NCBI GenBank assembly: GCA_902550325.1
Contig: CACCYT010000004.1
Location: 1 to 56,082, forward strand
DNA: 56,082 nt
Direction of reading: 5' to 3'
From: an uncultured Bacteroidota bacterium
GTDB lineage: Bacteria; Bacteroidota; Bacteroidia; Flavobacteriales; Flavobacteriaceae
Shown: piece by piece, positions 27,395 through 36,030 of the stretch
Layout of the letters: each line of letters begins with the position of its first letter
Numbering within the stretch: the first letter of the stretch is position 1
Program-made: the position numbers and the translations under genes
The notes under the pieces: model-generated
Database searches by the model: none
Told to the model about the DNA's origin: nothing
What the model saw: the letters and a program-made list of their open reading frames with translations, nothing else

Positions 27395-28378
27395 CCCTTT
27401 TGACAACTCTCTCATTTGCCTATTAGCGCTTCTATTCTCGAACAATATTTTATAGCAAACATCAATAATTAAAAATTTCTTCGATAACTTTTTTGAAATT
27501 AGTGAGGCGTTTTTGGTAGCATAATAACCTTCAACAATCATATTCATTTCTGCTTTTGCTGAATTAATGGAATAACCTTTTCCAATCATATTACCAAAAG
27601 TTCTGTTTCTACTAAAAGAGGAATATGTTGTAACTAACAAATCACCAAGATATGCAGAGTGATTAATTTTTCTTTTGGCTTTATGAAATGCCTCTATAAA
27701 ATCGCTCATTTCTTTTGTGCTGTGACTTATCAATACACTAATAAAATTGTCTCCATATCCTAACCCATGCGCAATTCCTACCATTATCGAATAAATATTT
27801 TTTAGACTTGAGCTTATTTCAATTCCAGTCATATCTCTAGATACCGTGGAAATGATGTATTTTGTGTTTAATAAGCTAGAAATATGTTCTCCAAGCTTTA
27901 AATTATTTGTACCAACAGTTAAATAAGTTAATTTCTCTTGGGCTACCTCCTCAGCATGACTTGGCCCACTAATTATGGCTAAGTTTTTTTTTGGGATATT
28001 ATATTCTCGATTTAAATGTTCACTAATAGTTAAAAATGATTCGGGTATGATACCTTTTGATGCTGATACTAAGATTTTTTTTGAAAGTAATTTTTTTGAT
28101 GAAATGAGCGATGATTCAATGAAAGGAGATGGGATTGCTACTATTAGTATATCACTATCATAAATAACTTTATTAATATCTGAAGATATCTTAAGCTTAT
28201 CTAGATTTAGATCTACATAACTTAAGTATTTAGGGTTTCTGCCGACTGATTTGATTTGTTCAATTGATTCAGGATTTCTTATGAACCAGTTTAAATTTAA
28301 AGTATTTTCTGATAGTATTTTTACTAGAGCTGTTGCCCAGCTACCTGAACCCAAAATACCAATGCATTTCTTTTTCAT
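27386..28378 (-). CDS. gpsA: Glycerol-3-phosphate dehydrogenase [NAD(P)+]
   Basis: A 330-residue GpsA, reducing dihydroxyacetone phosphate to sn-glycerol-3-phosphate for phospholipid synthesis. The dinucleotide motif [16 protein letters not shown] is at residues 7-22; [11 protein letters not shown] and the helical C-terminal domain with [22 protein letters not shown] carry the catalytic-lysine region. Length is standard. ATG at 28378, with TAnnTTTG 29 bp upstream. The stop lies inside the end of pheS. Confidence 0.95.
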   Translation of the reverse strand: MKKKCIGILGSGSWATALVKILSENTLNLNWFIRNPESIEQIKSVGRNPKYLSYVDLNLDKLKISSDINKVIYDSDILIVAIPSPFIESSLISSKKLLSKKILVSASKGIIPESFLTISEHLNREYNIPKKNLAIISGPSHAEEVAQEKLTYLTVGTNNLKLGEHISSLLNTKYIISTVSRDMTGIEISSSLKNIYSIMVGIAHGLGYGDNFISVLISHSTKEMSDFIEAFHKAKRKINHSAYLGDLLVTTYSSFSRNRTFGNMIGKGYSINSAKAEMNMIVEGYYATKNASLISKKLSKKFLIIDVCYKILFENRSANRQMRELSKGLY

Positions 28379-28406
28379 TTTAACAGATTTTTAATAAATC
28401 AGCCCT

Positions 28407-28414
28407 CAAAAATA
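28407..28414 (-). promoter_or_regulatory. -7 promoter element for gpsA
   Basis: TATTTTTG on the minus strand is an exact TAnnTTTG match 29 bp before the gpsA ATG. Confidence 0.55.
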
Positions 28415-28451
28415 AGTTAATTTTAAATATTAATTTTTTCATAATTGTAAT

Positions 28452-28477
28452 AAAAGCATTCACCTCTGAATGCTTTT
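28452..28477 (-). terminator. Intrinsic terminator after the 28.5 kb membrane gene
   Basis: A perfect 11-bp stem (AAAAGCATTCA / TGAATGCTTTT) with a 4-base loop lies 3 bp past the stop of the minus-strand gene at 28481. Its T-rich arm follows on the minus strand. It should end the ABC-ATPase/membrane-protein transcript before gpsA. Confidence 0.8.
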
Positions 28478-28480
28478 GTT

Positions 28481-28822
28481 TTATAAAGCACTTACTAAAG
28501 AGCAAAAAAGAGCAAGACCAAAAAATATGAAAAGTCTCAAAAACTTTTTCTCTTTTTTTACTTGTTCATTATGAATTATTAAACCAAATACACAAAAAAC
28601 CAAACCTACGGTTAGAGCAGTAGAAAACACTTCTTCTTTTATCGTATTTAAGATCAAATCAATGGTATAAAAAATTGTACAAAAAACACTGACCCTAAAA
28701 TCAAACCAACTATAATCTCTTTTCTTAGTGTATTTAAATAATGATGAAAAAGTTAGGTATATCAAAATCAGAATTGAGAAAAAATGAAAAAAAGGTTCTA
28801 TTGCTGAGAAAGGCAAATTCAT
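28481..28822 (-). CDS. Small polytopic membrane protein of unknown function
   Basis: A 113-residue hydrophobic protein with about four membrane helices (FFHFFSILILIYLTF; VSVFCTIFYTIDLIL; FSTALTVGLVFCVFGLII; LRLFIFFGLALFCSLVSAL) and short Lys-rich loops (KYTKKRDY; EQVKKEKK). I do not recognise a family. Its ATG overlaps the stop of the ABC ATPase gene (TAATG), so it is translated from the same message. It does not look like an ABC permease: too short and without an EAA loop. Confidence 0.75.
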   Translation of the reverse strand: MNLPFSAIEPFFHFFSILILIYLTFSSLFKYTKKRDYSWFDFRVSVFCTIFYTIDLILNTIKEEVFSTALTVGLVFCVFGLIIHNEQVKKEKKFLRLFIFFGLALFCSLVSAL

Positions 28823-30339
28823 TAAAATGATGATTTAAGCAGTTTTTTAACATATTCATTTTTCGACTTAATTAGATTTGAATTTAATTTGTTTTCAATA
28901 ATTTTTCCATTTTTCAATACAATAATTTTATCAGAAATTGATTTAACTACCGGTAAATTGTGTGAAATAAAAATTAAAGAAAAATTCAAATTATTTTTCA
29001 GATCAGTCAGCAAATTTAAAATTGAGAACCTTGTTGAACTATCAAGTGCTGAGACACATTCATCACAAATTAAAATTTTAGGACTTAGTGATATTGCAGC
29101 AGCAATTACTACTCTTTGTCTTTCACCTCCAGAAAGCTGTCTTGGAAATTTATTAAAAAGTTTTTCATCTAAATTCACCAATGATAAGTATTCTTTAGCA
29201 CGCGTTTTAGCTTCATTGTTTGAGTGATTATAGTGAAATTTTAATACTTGTTGAATATGGTTTATAATCCTAATTTTAGGATCAAGAGATGAATATGGAT
29301 CTTGAAAAATTAATTGAACTTCCTTACTTAGTAATCTCCTAGTATAATGCTTTATATTCACTCCCTTATATCGTATTACTCCTCTATAATTTTTATAATA
29401 ACCAATTATACATTTGGAAATTGAGCTTTTTCCAGAACCAGACTCCCCAATTATACCAATTGATTCTTTTTCCTTTAAAACAAAATTAATTTTGTCTAAA
29501 ATATTAGATGAGCCTATATCTAATTGAATATTTTCAACACTTAGAATTTCATTATTTTTTGTACTTGTAGAGCTTGAAAATTTAACTTTAGAATTCTTGA
29601 TTAGTTTTTTACCATACTCTGTCTTTGGGTTTTTAAAAAATGATTTTGTTGAACCTGTTTCACAAATTTTACCCTCCCTTACTAATATAATTCTGTCGGA
29701 AATACTTTTAATAAGATTTAAATTATGTGTTACAATTATTAGACTAGATTCGAGCTCATATTTAAGTTTAATTATAAGATTAATGATTTCTTTTTTAATA
29801 ATTGTGTCAAGTGAAGAGGTTGCTTCATCAGCAATTAAAATTTTTGGTTTTTTTGCTAGTGCCATGGCTATCATTACTCTTTGTTGCTGACCTCCACTTA
29901 GTTCATGAGGATATTTATTTAAACAAGCCATGGGATCGTCTATTACAACCTTTTTCAAAAGATTGGTTGCTTCATTCACTTTATATTTATCTCCAATTAT
30001 ACACTCTATAATTTGATCGCCACATTTCATGGAAGGATTTAGGTAACTCGCTGGGTCTTGAAAAATAATGGCAATTTCATTTTTTTTTGCCTTCCAAGGC
30101 TCATTATTGTCAGTTTTTATTATACTACGATTGAAAATAATTTCACCTTCTTGTTTTAACCCTTTATGCTTGATTAAGTCAATTATGGACAGTGCTGTTA
30201 GTGATTTACCACTTCCTGATTCTCCAACTATTCCTAAAATTTCTTTGTGGTTAACTTTGAAGGAAAGGTCGTGTATCAAATAATTCTTTTTAGAAGATAT
30301 TTTCAAATTTCTTACTTCAAGAATTGTTTTTTTACTCAT
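28822..30339 (-). CDS. ABC transporter ATP-binding protein with two fused ATPase domains (Dpp/Opp/YejF type)
   Basis: A 505-residue tandem ATPase. Domain 1 has Walker A GESGSGKSLTALS, signature LSGGQQQRVMIA and Walker B ILIADEATSSLD. Domain 2 has GESGSGKSSISKC, LSGGERQRVVIA and ILICDECVSALDSS, where Asp-Glu-Cys replaces the usual Asp-Glu-Pro. Tandem ATPases of this type (YejF, GsiA) energise peptide/nickel-family importers. No permease or binding protein lies in the window, so the partner subunits are elsewhere. ATG at 30339, with a -7 element 40 bp upstream; divergent from the NtrY-like kinase. Confidence 0.92.
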   Translation of the reverse strand: MSKKTILEVRNLKISSKKNYLIHDLSFKVNHKEILGIVGESGSGKSLTALSIIDLIKHKGLKQEGEIIFNRSIIKTDNNEPWKAKKNEIAIIFQDPASYLNPSMKCGDQIIECIIGDKYKVNEATNLLKKVVIDDPMACLNKYPHELSGGQQQRVMIAMALAKKPKILIADEATSSLDTIIKKEIINLIIKLKYELESSLIIVTHNLNLIKSISDRIILVREGKICETGSTKSFFKNPKTEYGKKLIKNSKVKFSSSTSTKNNEILSVENIQLDIGSSNILDKINFVLKEKESIGIIGESGSGKSSISKCIIGYYKNYRGVIRYKGVNIKHYTRRLLSKEVQLIFQDPYSSLDPKIRIINHIQQVLKFHYNHSNNEAKTRAKEYLSLVNLDEKLFNKFPRQLSGGERQRVVIAAAISLSPKILICDECVSALDSSTRFSILNLLTDLKNNLNFSLIFISHNLPVVKSISDKIIVLKNGKIIENKLNSNLIKSKNEYVKKLLKSSF

Positions 30340-30378
30340 TTTAAGAGATATTAAAGTATTGAATCTAAACTAAAGTAT

Positions 30379-30386
30379 CAAAAATA
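30379..30386 (-). promoter_or_regulatory. -7 promoter element for the ABC ATPase gene
   Basis: TATTTTTG on the minus strand, exact TAnnTTTG. A TTG lies 16 bp upstream, close to the expected -33 position. This is one of the more complete promoters here. Confidence 0.6.
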
Positions 30387-30418
30387 GAATATTAGAAAGG
30401 AACAATTATTGTTTCTTA

Positions 30419-30426
30419 TAAATTTG
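30419..30426 (+). promoter_or_regulatory. -7 promoter element for the NtrY-like kinase gene
   Basis: TAAATTTG is an exact TAnnTTTG match, ending 11 bp before the ATG at 30438, so the leader would be only a few bases. Confidence 0.55.
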
Positions 30427-30437
30427 AATAAAAAATA

Positions 30438-31937
30438 ATGAAATCACCCAAGTTGTTTTTGAGAACAAGAATTTTTCTTTCAATGATTTTTCTTGTTTTA
30501 ATTTCTTTTTTATTGACAGGTATCGTAACAAATTATCAAATCAGGGAAAGTTCAGATTACTACCATGGTTTAAGATTAGAAAGAAAAGAAGCTCAAATTC
30601 AAAGAGCCCTTAGAAGTTTACTTGAGGAAAGATCACAACTAGAAGATAACCAATTATCTTTTTTATTTAATCAGAGGCCAGAACAGAATATTAGTATTAA
30701 TACAGTTTTAGATTCAATCTTAACAAATGAAATTGTTAAGATTTCTGAAATTCAGAACATAAACTTCACTCTTTATGATATTGATGGCTCCTTGATTGGT
30801 TCAACAGTTAGTGATAATGAAACTGAGACCCTTCCAAGACAGGTTTTAATAGATTTAGAAAACAGTAATGATTCTAAAATTGTAATTACGAAAAATGAAA
30901 ATGAAACACTTTTACGATCCTCTTTTTCTTATATTTTTAACATAAATGAAAAACCAATATGGATTCTTAATTTTCCATATATTGACGATGACAGGTTAAA
31001 TACTTATGAGATTAACTCTTACATACTAAACTTAGTTCAGGTTTATTTTTTACTTTTTGTTTTAGCAATCATGATATCATATTTGGTCTCAAGCTACATC
31101 ACTAATCCAATATCTGCTTTGATTTTCAAAATGAAGCAAATGAGATTGGATAAAATCAATAAAAAAATTGATCTTAACGTCAACAGTAAGGAAATGTATT
31201 CCTTGGTTAATTCTTACAATAATATGGTTAATCAAATTGATAATAACGTTAAAAAATTATCCAAATCCCAAAGGGAACTGGCATGGAGAGAAATGGCCAA
31301 GCAAGTTGCCCACGAAATAAAAAATCCATTAACCCCGATGAAACTCAGTGTTCAGAATTTTAAATTAAAATTTGACCCTAATGACCCGAAAATGATGAAT
31401 AAGGTTAATGAGTTTAGCAAAACAATTATTCAACAAATTGATGTATTAAGTTCCATCTCAACTGCTTTTTCAAATTTTGCTGATTTACCGACTCAAAAAA
31501 ATGAAAAAATTGATTTAATTAAAACAATTAAGTTAGCTCTTGATATTTTCAACGAAAAAGATATTGTTTATGAGCCAAGAGAAAAATCTATTGAGGTTAT
31601 AATTGATAGAACAAGCTTGATAAGAATCATAACAAATCTTGTAAAAAATTCAATTCAAGCAACAAAATCTATTGAAATTCCCAAGATTAATGTTTTGGTA
31701 TATCAAAATGATAAAAATGCAATCATAGATGTTACTGACAATGGAGTAGGTATTCCATTGAAATTAAAAGAAAAAATTTTTGAGCCTCGTTTTACAACGA
31801 AATCAAAAGGAATGGGGCTTGGACTTAGTATAATAAAAAACTTGGTAACGGCTCACTCAGGTAAAATTACATTTACATCAAAAAAGGGGAAAACAACTTT
31901 TAGGGTTACGTTTCCAAAAATTGATAAAAAAATTTAG
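30438..31937 (+). CDS. NtrY-like sensor histidine kinase
   Basis: A 499-residue membrane histidine kinase: helix 1 (IFLSMIFLVLISFLLTGIV), a periplasmic sensor region of about 160 residues, helix 2 (about 197-220), a HAMP linker (TNPISALIFKMKQMRLDKIN), then the kinase core. The H-box MAKQVAHEIKNPLTPMKLS has phospho-acceptor His292. The N-box NLVKNSIQAT, G1 DVTDNGVGIP, F-box EPRFTTKSKG and G2 GMGLGLSIIKNL are all intact. The HEIKNPLTPMKLS form is typical of the NtrY group. No response regulator is adjacent, so it is an orphan kinase in this window. Its signal cannot be predicted. Confidence 0.92.
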   Translation: MKSPKLFLRTRIFLSMIFLVLISFLLTGIVTNYQIRESSDYYHGLRLERKEAQIQRALRSLLEERSQLEDNQLSFLFNQRPEQNISINTVLDSILTNEIVKISEIQNINFTLYDIDGSLIGSTVSDNETETLPRQVLIDLENSNDSKIVITKNENETLLRSSFSYIFNINEKPIWILNFPYIDDDRLNTYEINSYILNLVQVYFLLFVLAIMISYLVSSYITNPISALIFKMKQMRLDKINKKIDLNVNSKEMYSLVNSYNNMVNQIDNNVKKLSKSQRELAWREMAKQVAHEIKNPLTPMKLSVQNFKLKFDPNDPKMMNKVNEFSKTIIQQIDVLSSISTAFSNFADLPTQKNEKIDLIKTIKLALDIFNEKDIVYEPREKSIEVIIDRTSLIRIITNLVKNSIQATKSIEIPKINVLVYQNDKNAIIDVTDNGVGIPLKLKEKIFEPRFTTKSKGMGLGLSIIKNLVTAHSGKITFTSKKGKTTFRVTFPKIDKKI

Positions 31938-32341
31938 CAATATTCGTTGTAGGCTTCTTTGAGATTTTCTGAAATGATCTCAGCATTTCTACCTTCGATA
32001 TGATGCCTTTCAAGCATATGAACAATTTCACCATCCTTGAATATAGCCATACATGGTGAAGATGGAGGGAAGGGGAACATTAACTCTCTAGCGTTATTTG
32101 TAGCAACCTTGTCAACTCCAGCAAATGAGGTAAATAATTGATCGGGTTTCTTTTCATTCTCAAGGGACATGAGAACGCCTGGTCTAGCGTTTGCTGCAGC
32201 ACAGCCACAAATTGAATTTATAACAATTAGAGAAGTGCCTTGTTTGACCAAGTTTTCAATATTATCATCTGAATTCAATTGAACAAAACCTTTTGAGGTT
32301 AGTTCTGACTTCATTGGATTTACAATTTCTGGCGGATACAT
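31934..32341 (-). CDS. BrxA/BrxB family bacilliredoxin
   Basis: A 135-residue YphP/YqiW family protein with the C-G-C active site in VINSICGCAAANARPG. These thioredoxin-fold proteins remove bacillithiol or other low-molecular-weight thiols from oxidised proteins. Start ATG 32341 (MYPPEIVNPM) is the family N-terminus and is preceded by a TATATTTG promoter element; an in-frame reading to 32377 runs through that promoter. Stop-stop overlap with the kinase gene (TTAG). Confidence 0.9.
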   Translation of the reverse strand: MYPPEIVNPMKSELTSKGFVQLNSDDNIENLVKQGTSLIVINSICGCAAANARPGVLMSLENEKKPDQLFTSFAGVDKVATNNARELMFPFPPSSPCMAIFKDGEIVHMLERHHIEGRNAEIISENLKEAYNEYC

Positions 32342-32349
32342 AATTTTTT

Positions 32350-32357
32350 CAAATATA
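32350..32357 (-). promoter_or_regulatory. -7 promoter element for the bacilliredoxin gene
   Basis: TATATTTG on the minus strand, exact TAnnTTTG, 8 bp before the ATG at 32341. It implies a nearly leaderless mRNA and fixes the start. Confidence 0.55.
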
Positions 32358-32382
32358 CTAAACAAGATATATACCACATTTG

Positions 32383-32390
32383 TAAATTTG
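32383..32390 (+). promoter_or_regulatory. -7 promoter element for the TerB/J-domain gene
   Basis: TAAATTTG, exact TAnnTTTG, 11 bp before the ATG at 32402. It forms a divergent promoter pair with the bacilliredoxin element 25 bp away. Confidence 0.55.
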
Positions 32391-32401
32391 ATTTTAATTT
32401 T

Positions 32402-33112
32402 ATGAGATTTCTTGGAGCATTAATTGGAGTGTTTATTATGAAGAGCTGGCTGGGTCTCTTTATAGGATATTTCATTGGTCTTTTTATAGAAAAGAATTTT
32501 AATTTTTCTAATAAAAATTTATCGACTAGTTCAGGAAAATTTGAATTGAATTTACTTGGTTTGGCGGCTATTTTAATCAAATCAGATGGACAAGTTTCTC
32601 AAAATGAGTTGGATTATGTGAGAAAATATTTTGTTTCGGTTTTTGGAAAAAATAGAGCAAATACAATTTTTAAAATTTTCAATGAAAATGTCAATAAACA
32701 AAAGATTTCATACTTGGAGATTTGTAATTTTTTTCTGACAAGTTCGAATTACGCTACAAGACTTCAGTTAATACATTTTTTATTTTCAGTAGCCAAAGCA
32801 GATGGAATGGTTTCTAATAATGAGTTGCTCAAGCTTAAAGAATTTTCTAATTTGTTCAAAATTTCATTAGCAGACTTTGACAGTATTAAGGCAATGTTTG
32901 TTGATCAAATTGGCTCAGCATATAAAATATTGGAAGTTACTAGTGATGCAACAAATGATGAAATAAAAAAGTCATACAGACGACTAGTAAAAATTCATCA
33001 CCCCGACAAAATTCAAAATCTTAACGATGGATATAAAAAGATTGCAAAAGAGAAATTTCAAAAAATTCAAGATGCTTATGAAAAAATTAAAAAGGAAAGA
33101 TCAATAAAATAA
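32402..33112 (+). CDS. Membrane-anchored TerB/DnaJ-domain protein (DjlA-like)
   Basis: A 236-residue protein with a Gly-rich membrane anchor at residues 1-30 (GALIGVFIMKSWLGLFIGYF), a TerB-like helical domain (about 50-160, with GLAAILIKSDGQVSQNELDY and VAKADGMVSNNELLKLKEF) and a C-terminal J domain with the HPD tripeptide at 200-202. The layout is that of DjlA, a type III J protein that stimulates DnaK at the inner membrane. It overlaps the HupE-like gene as TAATG. Confidence 0.9.
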   Translation: MRFLGALIGVFIMKSWLGLFIGYFIGLFIEKNFNFSNKNLSTSSGKFELNLLGLAAILIKSDGQVSQNELDYVRKYFVSVFGKNRANTIFKIFNENVNKQKISYLEICNFFLTSSNYATRLQLIHFLFSVAKADGMVSNNELLKLKEFSNLFKISLADFDSIKAMFVDQIGSAYKILEVTSDATNDEIKKSYRRLVKIHHPDKIQNLNDGYKKIAKEKFQKIQDAYEKIKKERSIK

Positions 33113-33672
33113 TGGATACATTTTTATTCTATTTAAAAGTTGGTATAAATCATATTATTGATTTGAACGCTTACGATCATTTACTATTCTTGAGTTCTAT
33201 AAGTCTTCCTTATACATTTAAAAGATATTACAGTTTATTTTGGATAGTTACTTTTTTTACGATTGGTCATACAGTTTCATTATTCATATCAACTTACAAT
33301 ATATACAACCCAAATCTTGATGTTATTGAATTCTTAATTCCACTTACAATTTTGTTTTCGGCAGTTAGTAATCTGATTCCTAAAATGGAAATTAAAAAAA
33401 CATCTTTTAGCCATTTCATCTCACTAATATTTGGTTTAATCCATGGGTTTGGATTTGCGGGTTTTTATGATCAAATTACTTTTTCTGATCAGATTGAATT
33501 TACTCCACTGATAGGGTTTACAATTGGTGTAGAAATTGCTCAAATCATAATTGTTGTTTTTGTTTTATTTTTTTCATCAATGTTTCAATCCAAGCGCAAT
33601 TTTTTCACAAAAAACTTTACAAAAATTATGTCAATTCTAATTTGTTTACTAACTATACTAATATTTTTTTAA
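33112..33672 (+). CDS. HupE/UreJ family membrane protein
   Basis: A 186-residue protein with six to seven predicted membrane helices and the family His motifs: NHIIDLNAYDHLLFL near the N-terminus, TIGHTVSLFIS in the middle and GLIHGFGFAGFYDQI in the C-terminal half. HupE/UreJ proteins are thought to move nickel or similar ions, but here there is no hydrogenase or urease, and Bacteroidota copies are common without them. It is coupled to the TerB/J gene (TAATG). dCMP deaminase starts directly at its stop. Confidence 0.85.
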   Translation: MDTFLFYLKVGINHIIDLNAYDHLLFLSSISLPYTFKRYYSLFWIVTFFTIGHTVSLFISTYNIYNPNLDVIEFLIPLTILFSAVSNLIPKMEIKKTSFSHFISLIFGLIHGFGFAGFYDQITFSDQIEFTPLIGFTIGVEIAQIIIVVFVLFFSSMFQSKRNFFTKNFTKIMSILICLLTILIFF

Positions 33673-34098
33673 GTGAAAAATAAAGAAAATAAATACGATA
33701 AAACTTACCTAAGAATGGCAAGGGAGTGGGGCAACCTTTCCTACTGCAAAAGAAGAAAAGTTGGTGCCCTAATCGTTAAAGACAGAATGATAATTTCAGA
33801 TGGTTACAACGGAACTCCAACTGGAATGGAAAATATCTGTGAGGATGATGAAAATTATACAAAGTGGTATGTCCTTCACGCGGAGGCCAATGCCATAATG
33901 AAAGTTGCATCTTCCACACAATCATGTGCTGGAGCAACTCTATATGTGACTCTTTCACCCTGCACAGATTGTAGCAAATTGATCTACCAAGCTGGTATAG
34001 TTAGGGTGGTATACATAGATCAATACAAAGACACGACTGGAATTCAATTTCTAAAAGACGCAGGAGTTGAAGTGGTTCAAATTGCTAATCCTTATTAA
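33673..34098 (+). CDS. dCMP deaminase (ComEB-like)
   Basis: A 141-residue zinc-dependent deoxycytidylate deaminase, producing dUMP for thymidylate synthesis. Zinc and catalytic residues are His69-Ala-Glu71 in LHAEANAIM and Cys97/Cys100 in SPCTDCSKL. The N-terminal LRMAREWGNLSYCKRRKVGA and DGYNGTPTGMENIC are family features. The start is GTG at 33673, immediately after the HupE stop. It lies near nrdAB and upstream of dgt, all dNTP-pool enzymes. Its end overlaps a small convergent membrane gene by 14 bp. Confidence 0.93.
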   Translation: MKNKENKYDKTYLRMAREWGNLSYCKRRKVGALIVKDRMIISDGYNGTPTGMENICEDDENYTKWYVLHAEANAIMKVASSTQSCAGATLYVTLSPCTDCSKLIYQAGIVRVVYIDQYKDTTGIQFLKDAGVEVVQIANPY

Positions 34099-34279
34099 TT
34101 TTATCAACTCTCTCAGAGAAGAGAAAGATTATGATTAATAGTGCAGCACAAGACGTTGCCAATAATCCTATCAACGAAATTCTATTTTCATTTGATAAAA
34201 TTCCAAAATCAAAATCAAAATAAAAAATATTAATACCCATCAAAACAAAACAAAGAATTAGAGCTATGTATTTAATCAT
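34085..34279 (-). CDS. Small two-helix membrane protein (64 aa)
   Basis: A 64-residue protein with two hydrophobic helices (KYIALILCFVLMGINIFYF and SLIGLLATSCAALLIIIFLF) joined by an acidic loop and ending in a charged tail (SERVDKINKD). This arrangement resembles short unnamed flavobacterial membrane proteins. It lies downstream of nrdA on the same strand (45-bp gap) and may share its transcript. Function unknown. Confidence 0.65.
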   Translation of the reverse strand: MIKYIALILCFVLMGINIFYFDFDFGILSNENRISLIGLLATSCAALLIIIFLFSERVDKINKD

Positions 34280-34323
34280 TGATGTTAATTGTGTTTTTTT
34301 AAAATAAATAATGCTGTGATGAA

Positions 34324-36027
34324 TTAACCTTCGCAGCTTTCACACTCCTTTTTTTGCTTGAACTTTTGTGCTGCATTCATGCTGTGTTGATAATACAGAG
34401 ATTTAAGTCCGAGTTTCCATGCCGTAACATGAATTTTATTTACTTCTTTGGTGGGAGTATCTGGGTGAATAATTATATTGAGTGATTGACCTTGATCTAT
34501 GTAGTTTTGCCTATTGGCTGCCTGATAAATAATAGTCAGTTGATCAATCTCGGAATAGGTTTTAAATACTTCTTTTTCATTTTCAGACAAGAAATCCAGT
34601 TCTTGAACAGATCCATCCTTATCTCTGATTGCTCTCCAAACTTCAGGTGTATTCATGCCTTTGTCTTCAAGAAGTTTAACTAAAAAAGGATTTTTGATGG
34701 TCGTTTTTATTTTTGCAATATCCTTAACATAAATGTTTGACCAAATGGGTTCTATGCCTTGCGAGACTTGGCCAAGTATGAAAGCTGATGATGTAGTTGG
34801 CGCTATTGCATTCAGTGTTGTATTCCTTCTCCCATAACCTTTCAGTAGTTCAGGTTCACCAAATTTTTCTGCCAGGTTTTCAGAAGCAACGTGAGAGCGC
34901 GCCTGAATGTATTTAAATACTTCACTATTTAAATCGTAAGCTTCTTGACTGTCGAATGGCAACATTTTGGATTGCAACAATGAGTGCCAACCTAAAACAC
35001 CCATCCCAAGTGCTCTGTTTTCTTTTGAGAAGTTATATGCTCTTTCCATAAATAGAAATGTTTGTTGATCATCTCTATTCTCGGAGTTTTTATATTTTTC
35101 AAGCTTTTCAAGAAATTCTGTAATCACTGCGTCTAAAAAATAAATCATTGTTTCAACAGCATCTGTGTCTTTCCACTTATCATAATGTAAAACATTGATG
35201 CTAGATAAAACGCAAACAAAAGACCAGTTGTGATCTGAAGGTAGCATGATTTCTGTACATAAATTACTGGCATAGATTGGCAACTTTTTATCCTTGTAAA
35301 CATCTGCAGCGTTGTTGTTGGCATTATCAGTAAAGAAAATATATGGATAACCCATCTCTCCTCGGCTTTGTAATACCTTAGCCCAAACAGTTCTTTTTTC
35401 ATTATCCCCGTCAATCATCGCTTGCATCCAATCATTGGTTACAGTCACTCCGTGCGTTAGTTCTTGGATGGGGTTTCCTTCAGAACCTATTTCTAAAAAC
35501 TCCATGATATCGGGGTGATCAATTGGTAGGTATGGAGAAAAACGCCCTCTTCTCACCGAACCTTGACTCACAACATCAACCATGGATTCAAATAATCTCA
35601 TAACGTGAACAGCTCCTGATGCTTGACCGTTGTCTTTTATTTCAGCCCCACGGTGTCTTATTTTACCAAAGTATCCAGATGTACCACCACCTAATTTAGA
35701 CATCATTCCAACCTCAGATTGAGAATATAAAATATTACCGATATCATCATCAATGTGAGAGCCAAAGCAACTAATTGGTAATCCACGTTCTTTCCCAAAG
35801 TTTGACCAGACAGGCGAAGCTAGGGAATAGAACCCTTGTGACATGTAATGATAAAATTTATCTGCGTAACCTGGCATTTGAAGTATCTTCTCGGCTCTTT
35901 TAGCAATGTTTAAAATACGTTCCTCAGCCGTAATACCTTCTCCTAGGTATCCAGCAGCAAGAAATTTTCTACTATTCTCATTAAGCCACTCAAATGTTTT
36001 TTCGGTTGTTAGGTTGTCAGTTTGCAT
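34324..36027 (-). CDS. nrdA: Ribonucleoside-diphosphate reductase class I, alpha subunit (lacks N-terminal ATP cone)
   Basis: A 567-residue catalytic subunit reducing ribonucleoside diphosphates. Active-site residues are visible: redox Cys87 (LPISCFGSHID), Asn255/Cys257/Glu259 in SNLCTEIMLP with Cys257 as thiyl radical site, the partner Cys272 in FVCVLSS, and the C-terminal thiol pair C562-E-S-C565. E. coli NrdA has about 761 residues; here the N-terminal ATP cone is absent and the protein starts close to the catalytic ten-stranded barrel. The cone is instead on the adjacent NrdB. Gap to nrdB is 3 bp, so nrdB-nrdA are one operon. GC content looks higher than in neighbours, in keeping with strong expression. 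Confidence 0.95.
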   Translation of the reverse strand: MQTDNLTTEKTFEWLNENSRKFLAAGYLGEGITAEERILNIAKRAEKILQMPGYADKFYHYMSQGFYSLASPVWSNFGKERGLPISCFGSHIDDDIGNILYSQSEVGMMSKLGGGTSGYFGKIRHRGAEIKDNGQASGAVHVMRLFESMVDVVSQGSVRRGRFSPYLPIDHPDIMEFLEIGSEGNPIQELTHGVTVTNDWMQAMIDGDNEKRTVWAKVLQSRGEMGYPYIFFTDNANNNAADVYKDKKLPIYASNLCTEIMLPSDHNWSFVCVLSSINVLHYDKWKDTDAVETMIYFLDAVITEFLEKLEKYKNSENRDDQQTFLFMERAYNFSKENRALGMGVLGWHSLLQSKMLPFDSQEAYDLNSEVFKYIQARSHVASENLAEKFGEPELLKGYGRRNTTLNAIAPTTSSAFILGQVSQGIEPIWSNIYVKDIAKIKTTIKNPFLVKLLEDKGMNTPEVWRAIRDKDGSVQELDFLSENEKEVFKTYSEIDQLTIIYQAANRQNYIDQGQSLNIIIHPDTPTKEVNKIHVTAWKLGLKSLYYQHSMNAAQKFKQKKECESCEG

Positions 36028-36030
36028 GCT

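Noticed and set aside
28379-28450. Possible small RNA between gpsA and the terminator
   Set aside because: Only a gpsA promoter element is visible; no independent structure beyond the terminator hairpin.
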